64,000 bases of DNA from Luteibacter rhizovicinus. GTDB lineage: Bacteria; Pseudomonadota; Gammaproteobacteria; Xanthomonadales; Rhodanobacteraceae. The translations under genes and the position numbers were made by a program. The first letter of the stretch is position 1. Every line of letters starts with the position of its first letter. The notes under the pieces were generated by a model. It made no database searches and was not told where the DNA came from. It was given only the letters and a program-made list of their open reading frames with translations. The stretch lies in contig NZ_SMCS01000001.1 of the NCBI RefSeq assembly GCF_004342265.1, positions 806,001 through 870,000 of the forward strand, written 5' to 3'. Of this stretch, positions 43,519 to 53,459 are shown piece after piece.

Positions 43519-46050
43519 TCACGGCTTGTCCCCGTGAGTCGGGCACGCCAACGTTCGGTCCGCTACCGTGCTCAGCGACACGTCAGTGATAGCAATCTGT
43601 CCGCCGGAATGACTGGACCATTCGAAGGGCCGATCGATCCTGCTCATGTTCGCGCCGGCGTCGCGGAAACATTTCAACGGGATGCCCACACTCAACCATT
43701 GCCCTTTAGGCAAGGCGGAAAGCTGTCGACCGACCGGCACCCAACCACTGCAGCCGGCACCGCAGCCGACCCCGATCGTCGACGTGTCCCCTGGTGACAC
43801 GGCATCGACCCTCAATGTGGTCACCAGCAGAACGTCGCCATTGGTTTCGCGTTCCACATCGAGTGGCGCGTGTGCCACCAGTTCAACACTTGCAGCGCCG
43901 GCACCGGACCAGGTCAGGCTTCGCGCGTCCTCCTGCGCTTTGTAGTCGAGCGCACCGATGTGCAGGCTGCCGTCAGGCGTGGCGGCCGGCGTGGCGGCAA
44001 CATTCATGGCCACGCCGTTCGCACCGGTCAGGCGCACCACGAAATCCTGTGCCGGTTTGCCTCGGGTGAAGTAGACGCCGGCCTGTGCGCTGCTTAGCAC
44101 GAGCCCCGGATCCTCAGACAACGTACCGGTGTTCCCACTATCGGCATAGGTCAGACCGAAGTCGTAGGGGAACTGCGGATGCTCGCCTTGCGCGGCGGCG
44201 GCGACGGGTACCTGTAGCGCACTACGTGGCCACGCGTATGCCAGCTTGCCGTGGAAGTCGTGCGCTATACGACCGTCACGGGTACGCAGCATGACGTCGG
44301 CAATGCCCTCCCCTTCGCTGCCCGGGAGCCACGCCACCACAAAAGCGTCGGCGGCGTTGATCTCGCGATTCATCCACAGCGGCCGTCCGGTCAGGAACAC
44401 TGCCGCCACGGGTACGCCCTGCCCTCGTAGCCTGCGAAGTAGATCAAGGTCGTGATCGTTGCCCGGACGGTATGCCAGGTTCGGCAGGTCTCCCTGGAAT
44501 TCGGCGTAAGGGTTCTCGCCGAATACCACAATGGCGACATCGGGCTTCTGCTTGTAGTCGCCATCCACCGACAGTTCGGCGCTCCCACCAGCCGCCTCCA
44601 CCTGTGCCCGGAGACCATCCCAAATGGAGGTAGCTCCTGGGAAATTCGCATTGGTTAGCCCCGTCCCCTGCCAGGTAAGGGTCCAACCACCGTTCTGCTT
44701 GGAGATGTTGTCGGCGCCATTACCGGCAACCAGGATCCGCTTGCGCGGATCGATCGGCAGCACCCCTTGGTTGTTCTTCAGTAGCACCAGTGACTCGCGT
44801 ACTGCCCGACGCGCCACTGCGCGATGCGAAGGACTACCGATCACCTCTGCCGACCTGACTGCCAGCGAATTGGCCGATGGCAGCCCAGCCTCGAACATGC
44901 CAAGACGCATCTTCACCCGCAGGATGCGAGTCACGGCATCATCGACGCGGCTCATCGGGATCACTCCGGCCTTCACCTCAGCCAGAGTGTTCTTGTACAG
45001 CCCTTGCCAGGAATCCGGCGCCTCCAGCATGTCCAGCCCGGCGTTGTATGCCGCGGCACAATCCTCGTTGGTGCAGCCGGGCACTTGCCCGTGCGCGTTC
45101 CAGTCGCCCAACACGATCCCATCGAAGCCCATGCGTTGCTTCAGCACGTCGGTGATCAAGGACTTGTTGCCGGCCATCTTGACCCCGTTCCAGCTGGAGA
45201 ACGAGATCATCACCACCTGCACACCGGCCTTGATCGCAGGCGGATAGCCGGCTGCGTGTATGTCGCGCAACATCGCCTCGCTGATCTTGGCATCGCCTTG
45301 ATCCCTGCCATCGTGGGTGCCGCCATCGCCGAGGAAGTGCTTGGCGGTAGCGATAACATGCCCGGCGTCCAGGAATTGGGGAGTGCCCGGCTTGCCTTCC
45401 AGACCGCCGATCACCGCGGCAGCGTATTGCGCTACCAGCGCCGGATTCTGCGAATAACCTTCGTAGGAGCGGCCCCAGCGCACATCCTGCGGCACGGTGA
45501 GCGTGGGCGCGAACGTCCAGCTGATACCGCTGGCGCGCAATTCTTGCGCGGTGACCTCGCCGATTTCGTGGATCAATTGCGGATCGCGGGTGGCGCCCAG
45601 TGCGGAGTTCTGCGGGAAAAGCGTGCTGCCGACCAGGTTGTTGTGGCCATGTACGGCGTCGATACCAAACAGCACCGGAATGGCCAGTCCTCCGCGCGAT
45701 GTATCCATCGACGCGAGGTAAAACGCATCGGACAGCGTCTGCCACTGCGAGGCGTCAGGGTACGGCTGTCCGGTCGGTTTGGAGTTGCCACCGGCCAGAA
45801 CCGAGCCCAGGCGGTACTTGCGCACATCGTCCGGCGTCACGTACTTGATGTCGGCCTGGATCATCTGGCCGACTTTGTCAGCGACCGACATCTTCATTAG
45901 TAGAGCCCGGACCCGGGATTCGATCGCGGGATCCGGAGGTAGCGGCGAGTCGCCTCTTGGCCACCGTTCGGGGTGCACGATGGTTGCATCGCCAGCCATG
46001 GCTGGAGCGCTCACTAGCAAGGCGCCCGCACAAGACAGCGCCACGGACAT
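43519..46050 (-). CDS. GH3 exo-glucosidase with C-terminal ExoP-like domain
   Basis: 843 residues. A signal peptide (MSVALSCAGALLVSAPAMA) exports it. The GH3 TIM barrel starts at LLMKMSVADKVGQMIQADIK and includes DAVHGHNNLVGS, KHFLGDGGTHDGRDQGDA and the nucleophile Asp in IVLGDWNAHGQ. The second alpha/beta domain (KRILVAGNGADNISKQNGGW) and an ExoP-like galactose-binding C terminus follow. It releases glucose from beta-glucans or cello-oligosaccharides. The start is set at 46050 because a longer frame would run through the operator at 46145. It is a single gene transcribed toward the receptor locus. Confidence 0.93.
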   Translation of the reverse strand: MSVALSCAGALLVSAPAMAGDATIVHPERWPRGDSPLPPDPAIESRVRALLMKMSVADKVGQMIQADIKYVTPDDVRKYRLGSVLAGGNSKPTGQPYPDASQWQTLSDAFYLASMDTSRGGLAIPVLFGIDAVHGHNNLVGSTLFPQNSALGATRDPQLIHEIGEVTAQELRASGISWTFAPTLTVPQDVRWGRSYEGYSQNPALVAQYAAAVIGGLEGKPGTPQFLDAGHVIATAKHFLGDGGTHDGRDQGDAKISEAMLRDIHAAGYPPAIKAGVQVVMISFSSWNGVKMAGNKSLITDVLKQRMGFDGIVLGDWNAHGQVPGCTNEDCAAAYNAGLDMLEAPDSWQGLYKNTLAEVKAGVIPMSRVDDAVTRILRVKMRLGMFEAGLPSANSLAVRSAEVIGSPSHRAVARRAVRESLVLLKNNQGVLPIDPRKRILVAGNGADNISKQNGGWTLTWQGTGLTNANFPGATSIWDGLRAQVEAAGGSAELSVDGDYKQKPDVAIVVFGENPYAEFQGDLPNLAYRPGNDHDLDLLRRLRGQGVPVAAVFLTGRPLWMNREINAADAFVVAWLPGSEGEGIADVMLRTRDGRIAHDFHGKLAYAWPRSALQVPVAAAAQGEHPQFPYDFGLTYADSGNTGTLSEDPGLVLSSAQAGVYFTRGKPAQDFVVRLTGANGVAMNVAATPAATPDGSLHIGALDYKAQEDARSLTWSGAGAASVELVAHAPLDVERETNGDVLLVTTLRVDAVSPGDTSTIGVGCGAGCSGWVPVGRQLSALPKGQWLSVGIPLKCFRDAGANMSRIDRPFEWSSHSGGQIAITDVSLSTVADRTLACPTHGDKP

Positions 46051-46144
46051 GCTTCGCGAAAACAGGCTCAACGGCTGCAGCAACGGCACACAGAGCTCCA
46101 GGCTGACGCACCGGCGGTACGCTTCCGGACCGGATGGTGGCAGG

Positions 46145-46162
46145 AATGACAGCGCTGTCAAT
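46145..46162. promoter_or_regulatory. LacI-type operator before the GH3 gene
   Basis: AATGACAGC-GCTGTCAAT carries the same 14-bp core (TGACAGCGCTGTCA) as the receptor operator, with one mismatch in the flank. It lies about 95 bases upstream of the GH3 start and 42 bases past the end of the lacI-type gene. Confidence 0.72.
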
Positions 46163-46203
46163 TTGCTTTGCAGCATGACCCTCGCCCGTTGAAGCGTAGG
46201 GTC

Positions 46204-47217
46204 TCAGGGGACGGCGGCTGTGGAACCGCGGATCTGCAGGGAGAAAGGTATCTGCACCAGCTGACCAGTGCCGTGACCGCGTAACACGCTTAGCAACTGT
46301 TCGGCGGCGATCTTCCCCATCTCGCGACTGGGTTGTTGAACAGTGGTAAGCGCGGGCCACAGCTGTCGCGACAGGGGCGTATCGTCAAAGCCACAGACCG
46401 AGAGGTCGTGCGGTACCTTCAGGCCGTACTCGCCCGCCGCCCACATCACGCCGGTGGCCATGTCGTCGTTGGCAGCGAACACCGCCGTCGGTCGCTCAGC
46501 CAGGGAAAACAGCTGCCGCGCCGCCTCCACACCAGAGCCGAACGTGAAAGCGCCCTGCACCACCAGGGCCGGATCCTCGGATAAGCCCGCGGCGGCCATC
46601 GCCTCGCGATAGCCAGCCAGCCGCCAGCGGCTGGCGCCATGATTGGCGATACCGATCACGTGGGCTATTCGCCGGTGGCCCAGCTCCAGCAGATGCTCCA
46701 CGATCGCACGCGCGGCGCGCTGCTCGTCCATCGTCACGCCCAGGGTTTTGCCGCGCCGCAGCGGCGACACGCTGGCGTATGGCACGTTCCGCTCACTCAG
46801 GCGTTTCAGCAGCGGGGCATAGTCGGTAATCGGTGGCGTCAGCACGACACCGTCGGGGTGATGGTCGGAAATCAGCGTATCGAACCGACGGATAAAATCG
46901 CCATCGCGCATGCGCAGCGGTCGCACCATCATGCTATAGCGATGCGCGTCGCAGGCCTCGAGCACACCATCCTGAATTTCGGCCAGATAGGTCGAGGACG
47001 GGTTGTCGTTGTTGTCGTACAACATCGCTACCAGAAACGAGCGATTTCCCGCCAGACTGCGTGCCGATGGATGCGGACGATAGTCCATCGCCTCCATGGC
47101 GGCGCGCACGCGTTGACGCGTGGCGTCGGTCACGTTGGCCTCGTCATTAAGCACGCGCGAGACGGTCTTGGGCGATACGTTCGCTGCGCGCGCCACATCT
47201 TCGAGGCGTACCCGCAT
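46204..47217 (-). CDS. LacI-family transcriptional regulator
   Basis: 337 residues. The N-terminal helix-turn-helix reads RLEDVARAANVSPKTVSRVL, then the hinge NDEANVTDATRQRVRAAMEA. The periplasmic-binding-like effector domain covers about 60-337 (LVAMLYDNNDNPSSTYLAEI, GVMWAAGEYGLKVPHDLSVC, GFDDTPLSRQLWPALTTVQQ). It most probably represses the receptor, halogenase and GH3 genes through the TGACAGCGCTGTCA sites and is released by a sugar. The start at 47217 is the canonical MRVRLEDVA. It is divergent from the MFS transporter. Confidence 0.93.
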   Translation of the reverse strand: MRVRLEDVARAANVSPKTVSRVLNDEANVTDATRQRVRAAMEAMDYRPHPSARSLAGNRSFLVAMLYDNNDNPSSTYLAEIQDGVLEACDAHRYSMMVRPLRMRDGDFIRRFDTLISDHHPDGVVLTPPITDYAPLLKRLSERNVPYASVSPLRRGKTLGVTMDEQRAARAIVEHLLELGHRRIAHVIGIANHGASRWRLAGYREAMAAAGLSEDPALVVQGAFTFGSGVEAARQLFSLAERPTAVFAANDDMATGVMWAAGEYGLKVPHDLSVCGFDDTPLSRQLWPALTTVQQPSREMGKIAAEQLLSVLRGHGTGQLVQIPFSLQIRGSTAAVP

Positions 47218-47467
47218 GGATTCTCCACTGTCATCACGCTGTCGATCGACTATGCCGCCAGAACCCTCTCCTTTACAAGGGCGGCAAAGGGCTCCGATGC
47301 TGCGACCGCAGCATGCGGGATGCGCCAGCCCATGACATAACTGTTGCTGGAGGAGGTACCCATGACCTGGATCAACCACAGCGCAGACCGGCTGCGCGCA
47401 TGCTGAGCATGTCGGCGACGGACGTGGCCTCGCGGCACGACATCACCTGTAACAAGGCCAGGCGCCG
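47218..47467. other. Divergent promoter region between lacI-type gene and sugar MFS
   Basis: 250 bases. I looked for the TGACAGCGCTGTCA operator and did not find an exact copy; only ACTGTCATCACGCTGTCG near 47227 is loosely similar. Regulation of the transporter is thus uncertain. Confidence 0.4.
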
Positions 47468-48937
47468 ATGACGGAGAGATCCGCACTGTCATTCTGGCAG
47501 ATATGGAACATGTGCTTCGGCTTTCTCGGCCTCCAGTTCGGTCTCGCACTACAGAACGCGAATGTCAGCCGGATATTCCAGACATTGGGCGCGGACGTGA
47601 ATGACATTCCCGCCCTATGGATCGCCGCGCCGCTGACGGGGCTGGTCGTGCAACCGATCATCGGTCACTACTCCGACCGCACCTGGAATCGCCTGGGCCG
47701 ACGCCGACCGTACTTCCTGGCCGGAGCGGTGTTCGCTTCGCTGGCGCTCCTATGGATGCCGAACGCGCCGACGTTGTGGATGGCTGCCGGTTTGCTATGG
47801 ATTCTGGATGCGTCGATCAACGTGTCGATGGAGCCATTCCGCGCCTTGGTTGGCGATCAACTGCCCATGCGACAAGGTCCCGCGGGTTTTGCGATGCAGA
47901 GCTTCTTTATCGGTGTGGGTGCCGTGATCGCCTCCATACTGCCTTGGGTACTCGCGCAGTTTGGCGTCACCAACGTGGCGCCGGATGGAAGCATCCCCGA
48001 TACGGTGAAGTACGCATTCTACGTCGGCGGCGCGGTGCTACTGGGTGCCGTGCTTTGGACCATGCTGACCACGCGCGAATACCCGCCCGTGCAGCTGCAT
48101 TCGTTCACCGACAACGTGCCCGAAGGGCCGTCGGTGGATGTATCCCGCGCCGGGCGACCGGGTTTGCTACTGCTGTTGGCTGGCACCGCGGTACTGTTCG
48201 CGATCAGGCATTTCGCGCTGGAAAAGGAGGTTTACCTGCTGGCCGGCGGCCTGATCGTGTTCGGCCTTCTGCTCACCTGGCTTAGCCGCACTCGCAGTCA
48301 TGGGATGCTGCGCGAGGTGATGGGCGACCTCTATGGCATGCCCATGTCGATGCGGCGACTTGCTGGGGTGCAGTTGTTCTCCTGGTTCTCGCTGTTCGCG
48401 ATGTGGATCTACACCACCGCAGGCGTGACGCAGACGATGTACGCCACCGTCGATACCAGCTCATCCGCCTACAACGAGGGAGCGAACTGGGTCGGCGTCT
48501 TGTTCGCGGCGTACAACGGGTTTGGTGCACTGGCCGCGGTGGTTATCCCGCTGATGGTGCGCCGATGGGGTCTTCGCATCAGCCACGTGGTGAACCTATG
48601 CCTCGGTGGAGCAGGCCTGCTGTCGTTCCTGTACATTCGCGATCCACGCTGGCTGCTCGCCTCGATGGTAGGTGTCGGCTTTGCCTGGGCCTCGATTTTA
48701 TCGCTGCCTTATGCGCTGCTTTCGGACCATCTGCCAACGGCGAAGATGGGCGTCTACATGGGCATTTTCAATTTCTTCATCGTGATTCCGCAGGTGCTCG
48801 CCGCCAGCATCCTCGGTCTGCTGCTGCGATTGTGCTTTCACAACCAGCCCATATGGGCACTCGGCCTGGGCGGGGCCGGCCTGCTCATCGCAGGTCTGTG
48901 CACGCTCTACGTCCCCGAGCCCGAAGGCCGAACTTAG
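47468..48937 (+). CDS. MFS sugar transporter (SLC45/GPH-like)
   Basis: 489 residues with 12 membrane helices. Family blocks are WQIWNMCFGFLGLQFGLALQ at the start, DRTWNRLGRRRPYFLAGAVF (RxGRRRP) in loop 2-3, the amphipathic DASINVSMEPFRALVGDQLP, and YNEGANWVGVLFAAYNGFGA later. This is the sucrose/maltose-type symporter group found in sugar loci of Xanthomonadales. It moves glucose, cellobiose or a related disaccharide across the inner membrane with protons, after the receptor and GH3 have done their part. It is divergent from the LacI gene. Confidence 0.9.
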   Translation: MTERSALSFWQIWNMCFGFLGLQFGLALQNANVSRIFQTLGADVNDIPALWIAAPLTGLVVQPIIGHYSDRTWNRLGRRRPYFLAGAVFASLALLWMPNAPTLWMAAGLLWILDASINVSMEPFRALVGDQLPMRQGPAGFAMQSFFIGVGAVIASILPWVLAQFGVTNVAPDGSIPDTVKYAFYVGGAVLLGAVLWTMLTTREYPPVQLHSFTDNVPEGPSVDVSRAGRPGLLLLLAGTAVLFAIRHFALEKEVYLLAGGLIVFGLLLTWLSRTRSHGMLREVMGDLYGMPMSMRRLAGVQLFSWFSLFAMWIYTTAGVTQTMYATVDTSSSAYNEGANWVGVLFAAYNGFGALAAVVIPLMVRRWGLRISHVVNLCLGGAGLLSFLYIRDPRWLLASMVGVGFAWASILSLPYALLSDHLPTAKMGVYMGIFNFFIVIPQVLAASILGLLLRLCFHNQPIWALGLGGAGLLIAGLCTLYVPEPEGRT

Positions 48938-49337
48938 GCACGCATGTATTGCGATGTCCCAGAGGGCCTCATCACCCAGTTTGCGCGCCACACGAGGCTT
49001 GCGACGGTGAACCCGGGCATGTCTCTGGGAAGCCTAGGCCCGATAAACGCCAGTGAGGCGCCGGCGCTCCCTGCTGATCGTACTGGGCGATCGTGCGCTA
49101 TCCGCTTCTCGGGCAACGGTGTTGCACGTGGAGAAAGTGACGCCATTAAGCGGGCGCCGACACCGGAAAATCGTCGACACGGTTCTTTCGGTCATCGAAG
49201 CCCTACACCGCCCGAGGCTTCGCTATGCGATTCCGATGGAAGTTTGACGACACGGAGCAAGTAACTATTAGCCTCACGCCGGAAATGCTGGCATCACAGC
49301 TTGCAACCGATGTTTCCGGGTCACGACTCGATCAATG
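48938..49337. other. Intergenic region without recognised genes
   Basis: 400 bases. A 64-codon plus-strand frame at 49053-49247 (RKIVDTVLSVIEALHRPRLR) has no identified family. No repeats or hairpins stand out. Confidence 0.35.
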
Positions 49338-50023
49338 CGAGCTCCGCTCGATAGACACGGCCAGCAACACAGCGTGACCCGGCTTGCCGCCACCTGCCAG
49401 CGAGTGTTGCCGCATAGCTTCCTGCTGAGCGGCCCAATCGATGGTTTTCGCTGAGGTCGTAGAGAGATACTGATAACTGGATACGTCAGCATCTTCAGTA
49501 ACAGCGGATCGTCCAATCATGCTCGCGCATGTAATGCACTGAAGAGCGTTTCAGCCAAGGCCGAATGTTTTTCTCAAGCTTGCGCCGAATACAGTCCCAT
49601 GTATGGCGCCGGCAGAAAGCCCAGCACGGAGCTGATATTAACGATCCTTCCGTGACGTTGCGTTCGCATATGCGGAAGTACCGCCTGCATGGTGCGCAAC
49701 ATACCGAAGACATTGGTATCGAAGAGCGAGGCCGCTTCGGTGATGGCGGTTTCCTCCACTGCACCGATCAAGCTCGTTCCCGCGTTGTTGACGAGCACGT
49801 CGATGCGCTTGGCGCGGTCGATGATGGACTGGATAGCAAACTGAACGGAAGCATCGTCGCCAATATCCATTTCAAGAAGCTCGACGCCGGGCAATGGCGT
49901 CGCTCTTTGGAGATTGCGAACCGTGCCGAAAACGCGGCATCCCCGCTTGGCAAACTTATCTGCAGCAACGCGTCCGATACCCGATGACACGCCGGTAACA
50001 ACGACAACCGTGGAATTCGACAT
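49338..50023 (-). pseudogene. Short-chain dehydrogenase/reductase, frameshifted
   Basis: The N-terminal 149 residues from MSNSTVVVVTGVSSGIGRVA are intact: the TGxxxGIG nucleotide site, VLVNNAG, and NISSVLGFLPAPYMGLYSA up to the catalytic Tyr. The catalytic Lys (YxxxK) is missing because the frame ends four residues after the Tyr. Fragments in other frames (DWAAQQEAMRQHSLAGGGKP-like at about 49338-49480) look like decayed C-terminal parts. The enzyme is therefore inactive here. Confidence 0.75.
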
Positions 50024-50192
50024 GGCAGCTCTCTTCAATACAGTGGATTGAGGCAAGGAACGGATTAGCGATTCGATGAATGTTGCAGTCAAGGTTGATT
50101 TGCGGCTGTCGGGTGAAGCATTCGGCGAATGCGTTTCCTCTCAACCGGAGCACGCGGTAGTGATCTCCATGTCATCGCCCGGGTGACGTTCT

Positions 50193-52990
50193 TTATCCAG
50201 CAATGACGTCCTCCCGCCGGTGTTTCGACGGCGCCTGCTCATGCTGGCCTTTCCGCCAATCAGCCGCATTACCCGGCCTGATCTTGAACCAGATGGAATA
50301 CATGGCCGGCAGGAACACCAGGGTTAAAATCGTTCCTGCAAACGTGCCGCCGATCAGCGTGTAAGCAAGGGTTCCCCAGAACACCGAATGGGTCAGCGGA
50401 ATGAAGGCCAGGATCGCCGCCAAGGCAGTCAAGATCACGGGGCGCGCACGCTGTACGGTGGCCTCGACGACGGCGTGGAACGGATCCAGTCCCGCTTCTT
50501 CGTTATGACGGATCTGCCCGATCAGAATCAGCGTGTTGCGCATCAGGATGCCCGACAACGCAATCAAGCCGACCAGCGCATTGATGCCGAAAGGCTGCCG
50601 GAACAAGATCAAAGTTGGCACGACACCGATCAAGCCTAGCGGGCTCGTCAGGAACACCATCACCATGGCGGAGATGGTGCGCGTCTGAAAGATAATGATG
50701 AGCAATGTGATCGCTAGCATGATCGGGAACAGCGGCAGCATAGCGTTCGTCGCCTTGGCGGATTCTTCGATGGAGCCCGCCTGCTCGATGCGGTAGCCGA
50801 CGGGCAGCTTGGCGATGATAGGCTGAAGCTGCTGGATGATCGCCGTGGATACGTCCGGCGGCTGCAGATTATCGGCAATGTCGCCTCGTACTGTGATCGT
50901 CGGATCGCGGTCGCGGCGGCGTATGACCGGCTCTTCCATGCGCACATCGACTTTGCCCACCTGCGATAGCGGGATACGCTGCCCGTTCGCACCAGCCAGC
51001 GTGAAGTCGCCGATCCTGGCCGGGTCAAGCCGAGCATCGCCCGCCGACCGCGCAACCACCTGCACGGTTCGAATGTCCTCTCGCACAGCGGTAACAGGCA
51101 CGCCGCTCAGCAGAAACTGCAGCTGTTGTGCCACTGCGCTGGAAGTCAGCCCCACCGCCTGCAACCGGTCCTGCTGCAAGGTGAAATGCAGCGTAGGTGT
51201 GCGCGCACCCCAGTCGGAATTGACCGTGCGCATCATCGGGCTGGCTTCCATCACCTGCTCGACTTCGTCCGCGATGCTGCGCAGCTTGTCCGGATCCGGA
51301 CCGGAGATGCGGTAGGCGACCGGGAATGGCGAATACGGACCGAACACGAGTTGCGTGACGCGCACGCGAGCTTCGGAGGCGATGCCGTCGGCAATGACTT
51401 GGCGCAGGCGCTGCTTCAGCGCATCGCGCTCCTCCTGGTTGTCCGTACGAACGACGATCTTGGCAAACGACGGATCAGGCAGCTCCGGCCCCATGGCCAG
51501 GTAGAAACGAGGCGCACCCTGGCCGACGTACGCGGTGACAATCTTGGCTTCCTTCTGCTTGGCTAGCCACGCCTCCACCTTCGCCGTGGCGGCGCTGGTT
51601 TGGTCGATCGATGTGCCGTAGGGCATTTGTACTTCGACCAGCACTTCAGGACGGTCAGAGATGGGAAAGAATTGTTTTTTGACCACCGCCATGCCGAGTA
51701 TGGCCAAGGCGAAGAGGCCCACGACGGAACCCGCGACCAGCCATTTGCGCGCAATAACGCGCCCCAGCAATTGACGGAAGCGGTTGTAGCGCGGCGTGTC
51801 GTAGATCGCGTCGTGGCCGCCTTCGACCTTTTTAAAGTCGGGCAGTATTTTGACGCCAAGGTAAGGCGTAAACACCACGGCGACCACCCAGGATGCAATC
51901 AGCGCAATGCCGACGATCCAGAACATGTTGCTGGTGTATTCGCCGGCAGTGGACCGGGCGAAACCGTTGGGCATGAAGCCAACCGCCGTGACCAGCGTGC
52001 CCGACAGCATGGGTGCGGCCGTATGGCTCCAGGCATAGGCGGAAGCGGCCACGCGGCTGTAACCCTCTTCCATCTTCACCACCATCATCTCGATGGCAAT
52101 GATGGCGTCGTCCACCAGCAAGCCCAGCGCCAGGATCAGGGACCCCAGGGTGATGCGGTCGAGGTTCTTGCCGGTCGCGGCCATCACCACGAAGACCACC
52201 GCCAGCGTCAACGGTACGGCCGCAGCTACCACCAAGCCCACGCGCCAGCCCATGCTTACGAAGCTCACCAGCATGACTACCAGCAGCGCGACGAAGAACT
52301 TGATCATGAACTCATCGACCGCCGAACTGATGTTGACGGCTTGGTCCGTGACCTTGGTCAGGCTCATGCCCAATGGCAGTTCGGCGTTGATCGCGCCCAC
52401 CTCGGCGTCCAACGCCTTGCCCAGGTCGAGCCCGTTCCAGCCGTCACGCATGACGATGCCCATTAGCAGCGCAGGCTCGCCGTTGTTGCGGATCATGAAG
52501 GTCGCCGGATCTTCATAGCCGCGCTTGATGGTGGCGATATCCGACAGCTTGAGCGTGCGACCTTGCGCAACGATCGGCGTGTCGCGGATCTTCTGCAGCG
52601 AGTCGAAGGCACCGTCCAGGCGAATGAACACCTCCGGCCCTTTGGTCTGTACGGACCCGGCCGGTGTCAGCACGTTCTGGCTGTTGAGCGCGGCGAATAC
52701 ATCCTGTGGACTCACGCCTAGCGTTGCCAGGCGTTGATGGGAGAACTCGACGTAAATCCGCTCCGACTGCTCGCCGATGATGTTGATTTTCTTCACGCCC
52801 GGCAAATGCAACAACCGTTGGCGCAATGTCTCCGCATCGCGCACCAGTAGGCGCTGCGGTTCACCCTTGGCCTTGAGCGCGAACAGCGCAAAGGTGACAT
52901 CCGCATACTCGTCATTGACCATCGGCCCGATCACACCGGGCGGAAGGTTGTTTACCTCGTCGCCGGTTTTCTTTCGGGCCTGCTGATCGG
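50193..52990 (-). pseudogene. RND efflux permease lacking its N terminus
   Basis: At least 913 residues of an AcrB-like transporter: RKKTGDEVNNLPPGVIGPMV at the first visible position, LALGLLVDDAIIAIEMMVVK (proton-relay DD) and LIALSGILMRNTLILIGQIR. The ~110 residues before it (helix 1 and the first porter part) are missing and a stop codon (53016-53018) closes the frame upstream. No adaptor gene is left. Such a protein could not form a normal trimer. The upstream end overlaps a TauE/SafE remnant on the opposite strand, so a deletion joined the two genes. Confidence 0.75.
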
Positions 52991-53099
52991 GCTGCCAGCC
53001 GACAAACTGCGCGTCTTATTTGTGATCATCCTGATGGGACTCGCCATCCAAATGCTTATAAGCGCATTCGGTCTCGCCATCCCCGGAGGTCAGTCATGA
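52953..53099 (+). pseudogene. TauE/SafE sulfite exporter, C-terminal remnant
   Basis: The frame reads FLSGLLIGLPADKLRVLFVI then ILMGLAIQMLISAFGL, the last two helices of the TauE/SafE family. The rest of the gene is absent. Its stop overlaps the ATG of the DUF1634 gene (ATGA), the normal arrangement of tauE-DUF1634 pairs, which supports the assignment. Confidence 0.7.
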
Positions 53100-53428
53100 C
53101 CCAGCCAAAGAGCCACGTCGAGGACCATTCCGAATGCTACGATCGGATCATCATCGCCCGTCTTCTGCAGTACGGCACCTGGGGCGCCTCCGTCGTCATT
53201 GCTATCGGCATTGTTTTGAGCACTCTTCATCCGATAGATGATTCGAGCGTGCTGACGAGTAGCGGCTATACCCTCGGGAAGACAGGGATTGTCATCGTCA
53301 TTCTTCTGCCGATTGCACGCGTCGCGCTGATGCTGGCCCTATTTTTGCGTGAGCGCGATTATATCTATGCGATGATTTCAATGCTTGTACTCGTAATCAT
53401 AGGAGCCGGAATTCTGGCCAGCTTATGA
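53096..53428 (+). CDS. DUF1634 membrane protein
   Basis: 110 residues with three hydrophobic helices (GASVVIAIGIVLSTL, IVIVILLPIARVALMLALFL, AMISMLVLVIIGAGILASL). The central TGIVIVILLPIARVALMLAL and RERDYIYA are the family signature. DUF1634 genes usually follow a TauE/SafE exporter; here only the tail of that gene survives, so this gene may now be orphaned. Its ribosome-binding site (GGAGGT) lies in the remnant. Confidence 0.85.
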   Translation: MTQPKSHVEDHSECYDRIIIARLLQYGTWGASVVIAIGIVLSTLHPIDDSSVLTSSGYTLGKTGIVIVILLPIARVALMLALFLRERDYIYAMISMLVLVIIGAGILASL

Positions 53429-53459
53429 CGCATCCCCATCGCCACGAATTCACATTGTT

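Noticed and set aside
47218-47467. A third copy of the LacI operator between the regulator and the MFS gene
   Set aside because: Only a loose match is present; the 14-bp core is not found.
49053-49247. 64-codon plus-strand frame in the gap after the sugar MFS
   Set aside because: No family, no ribosome-binding site and no neighbour link.
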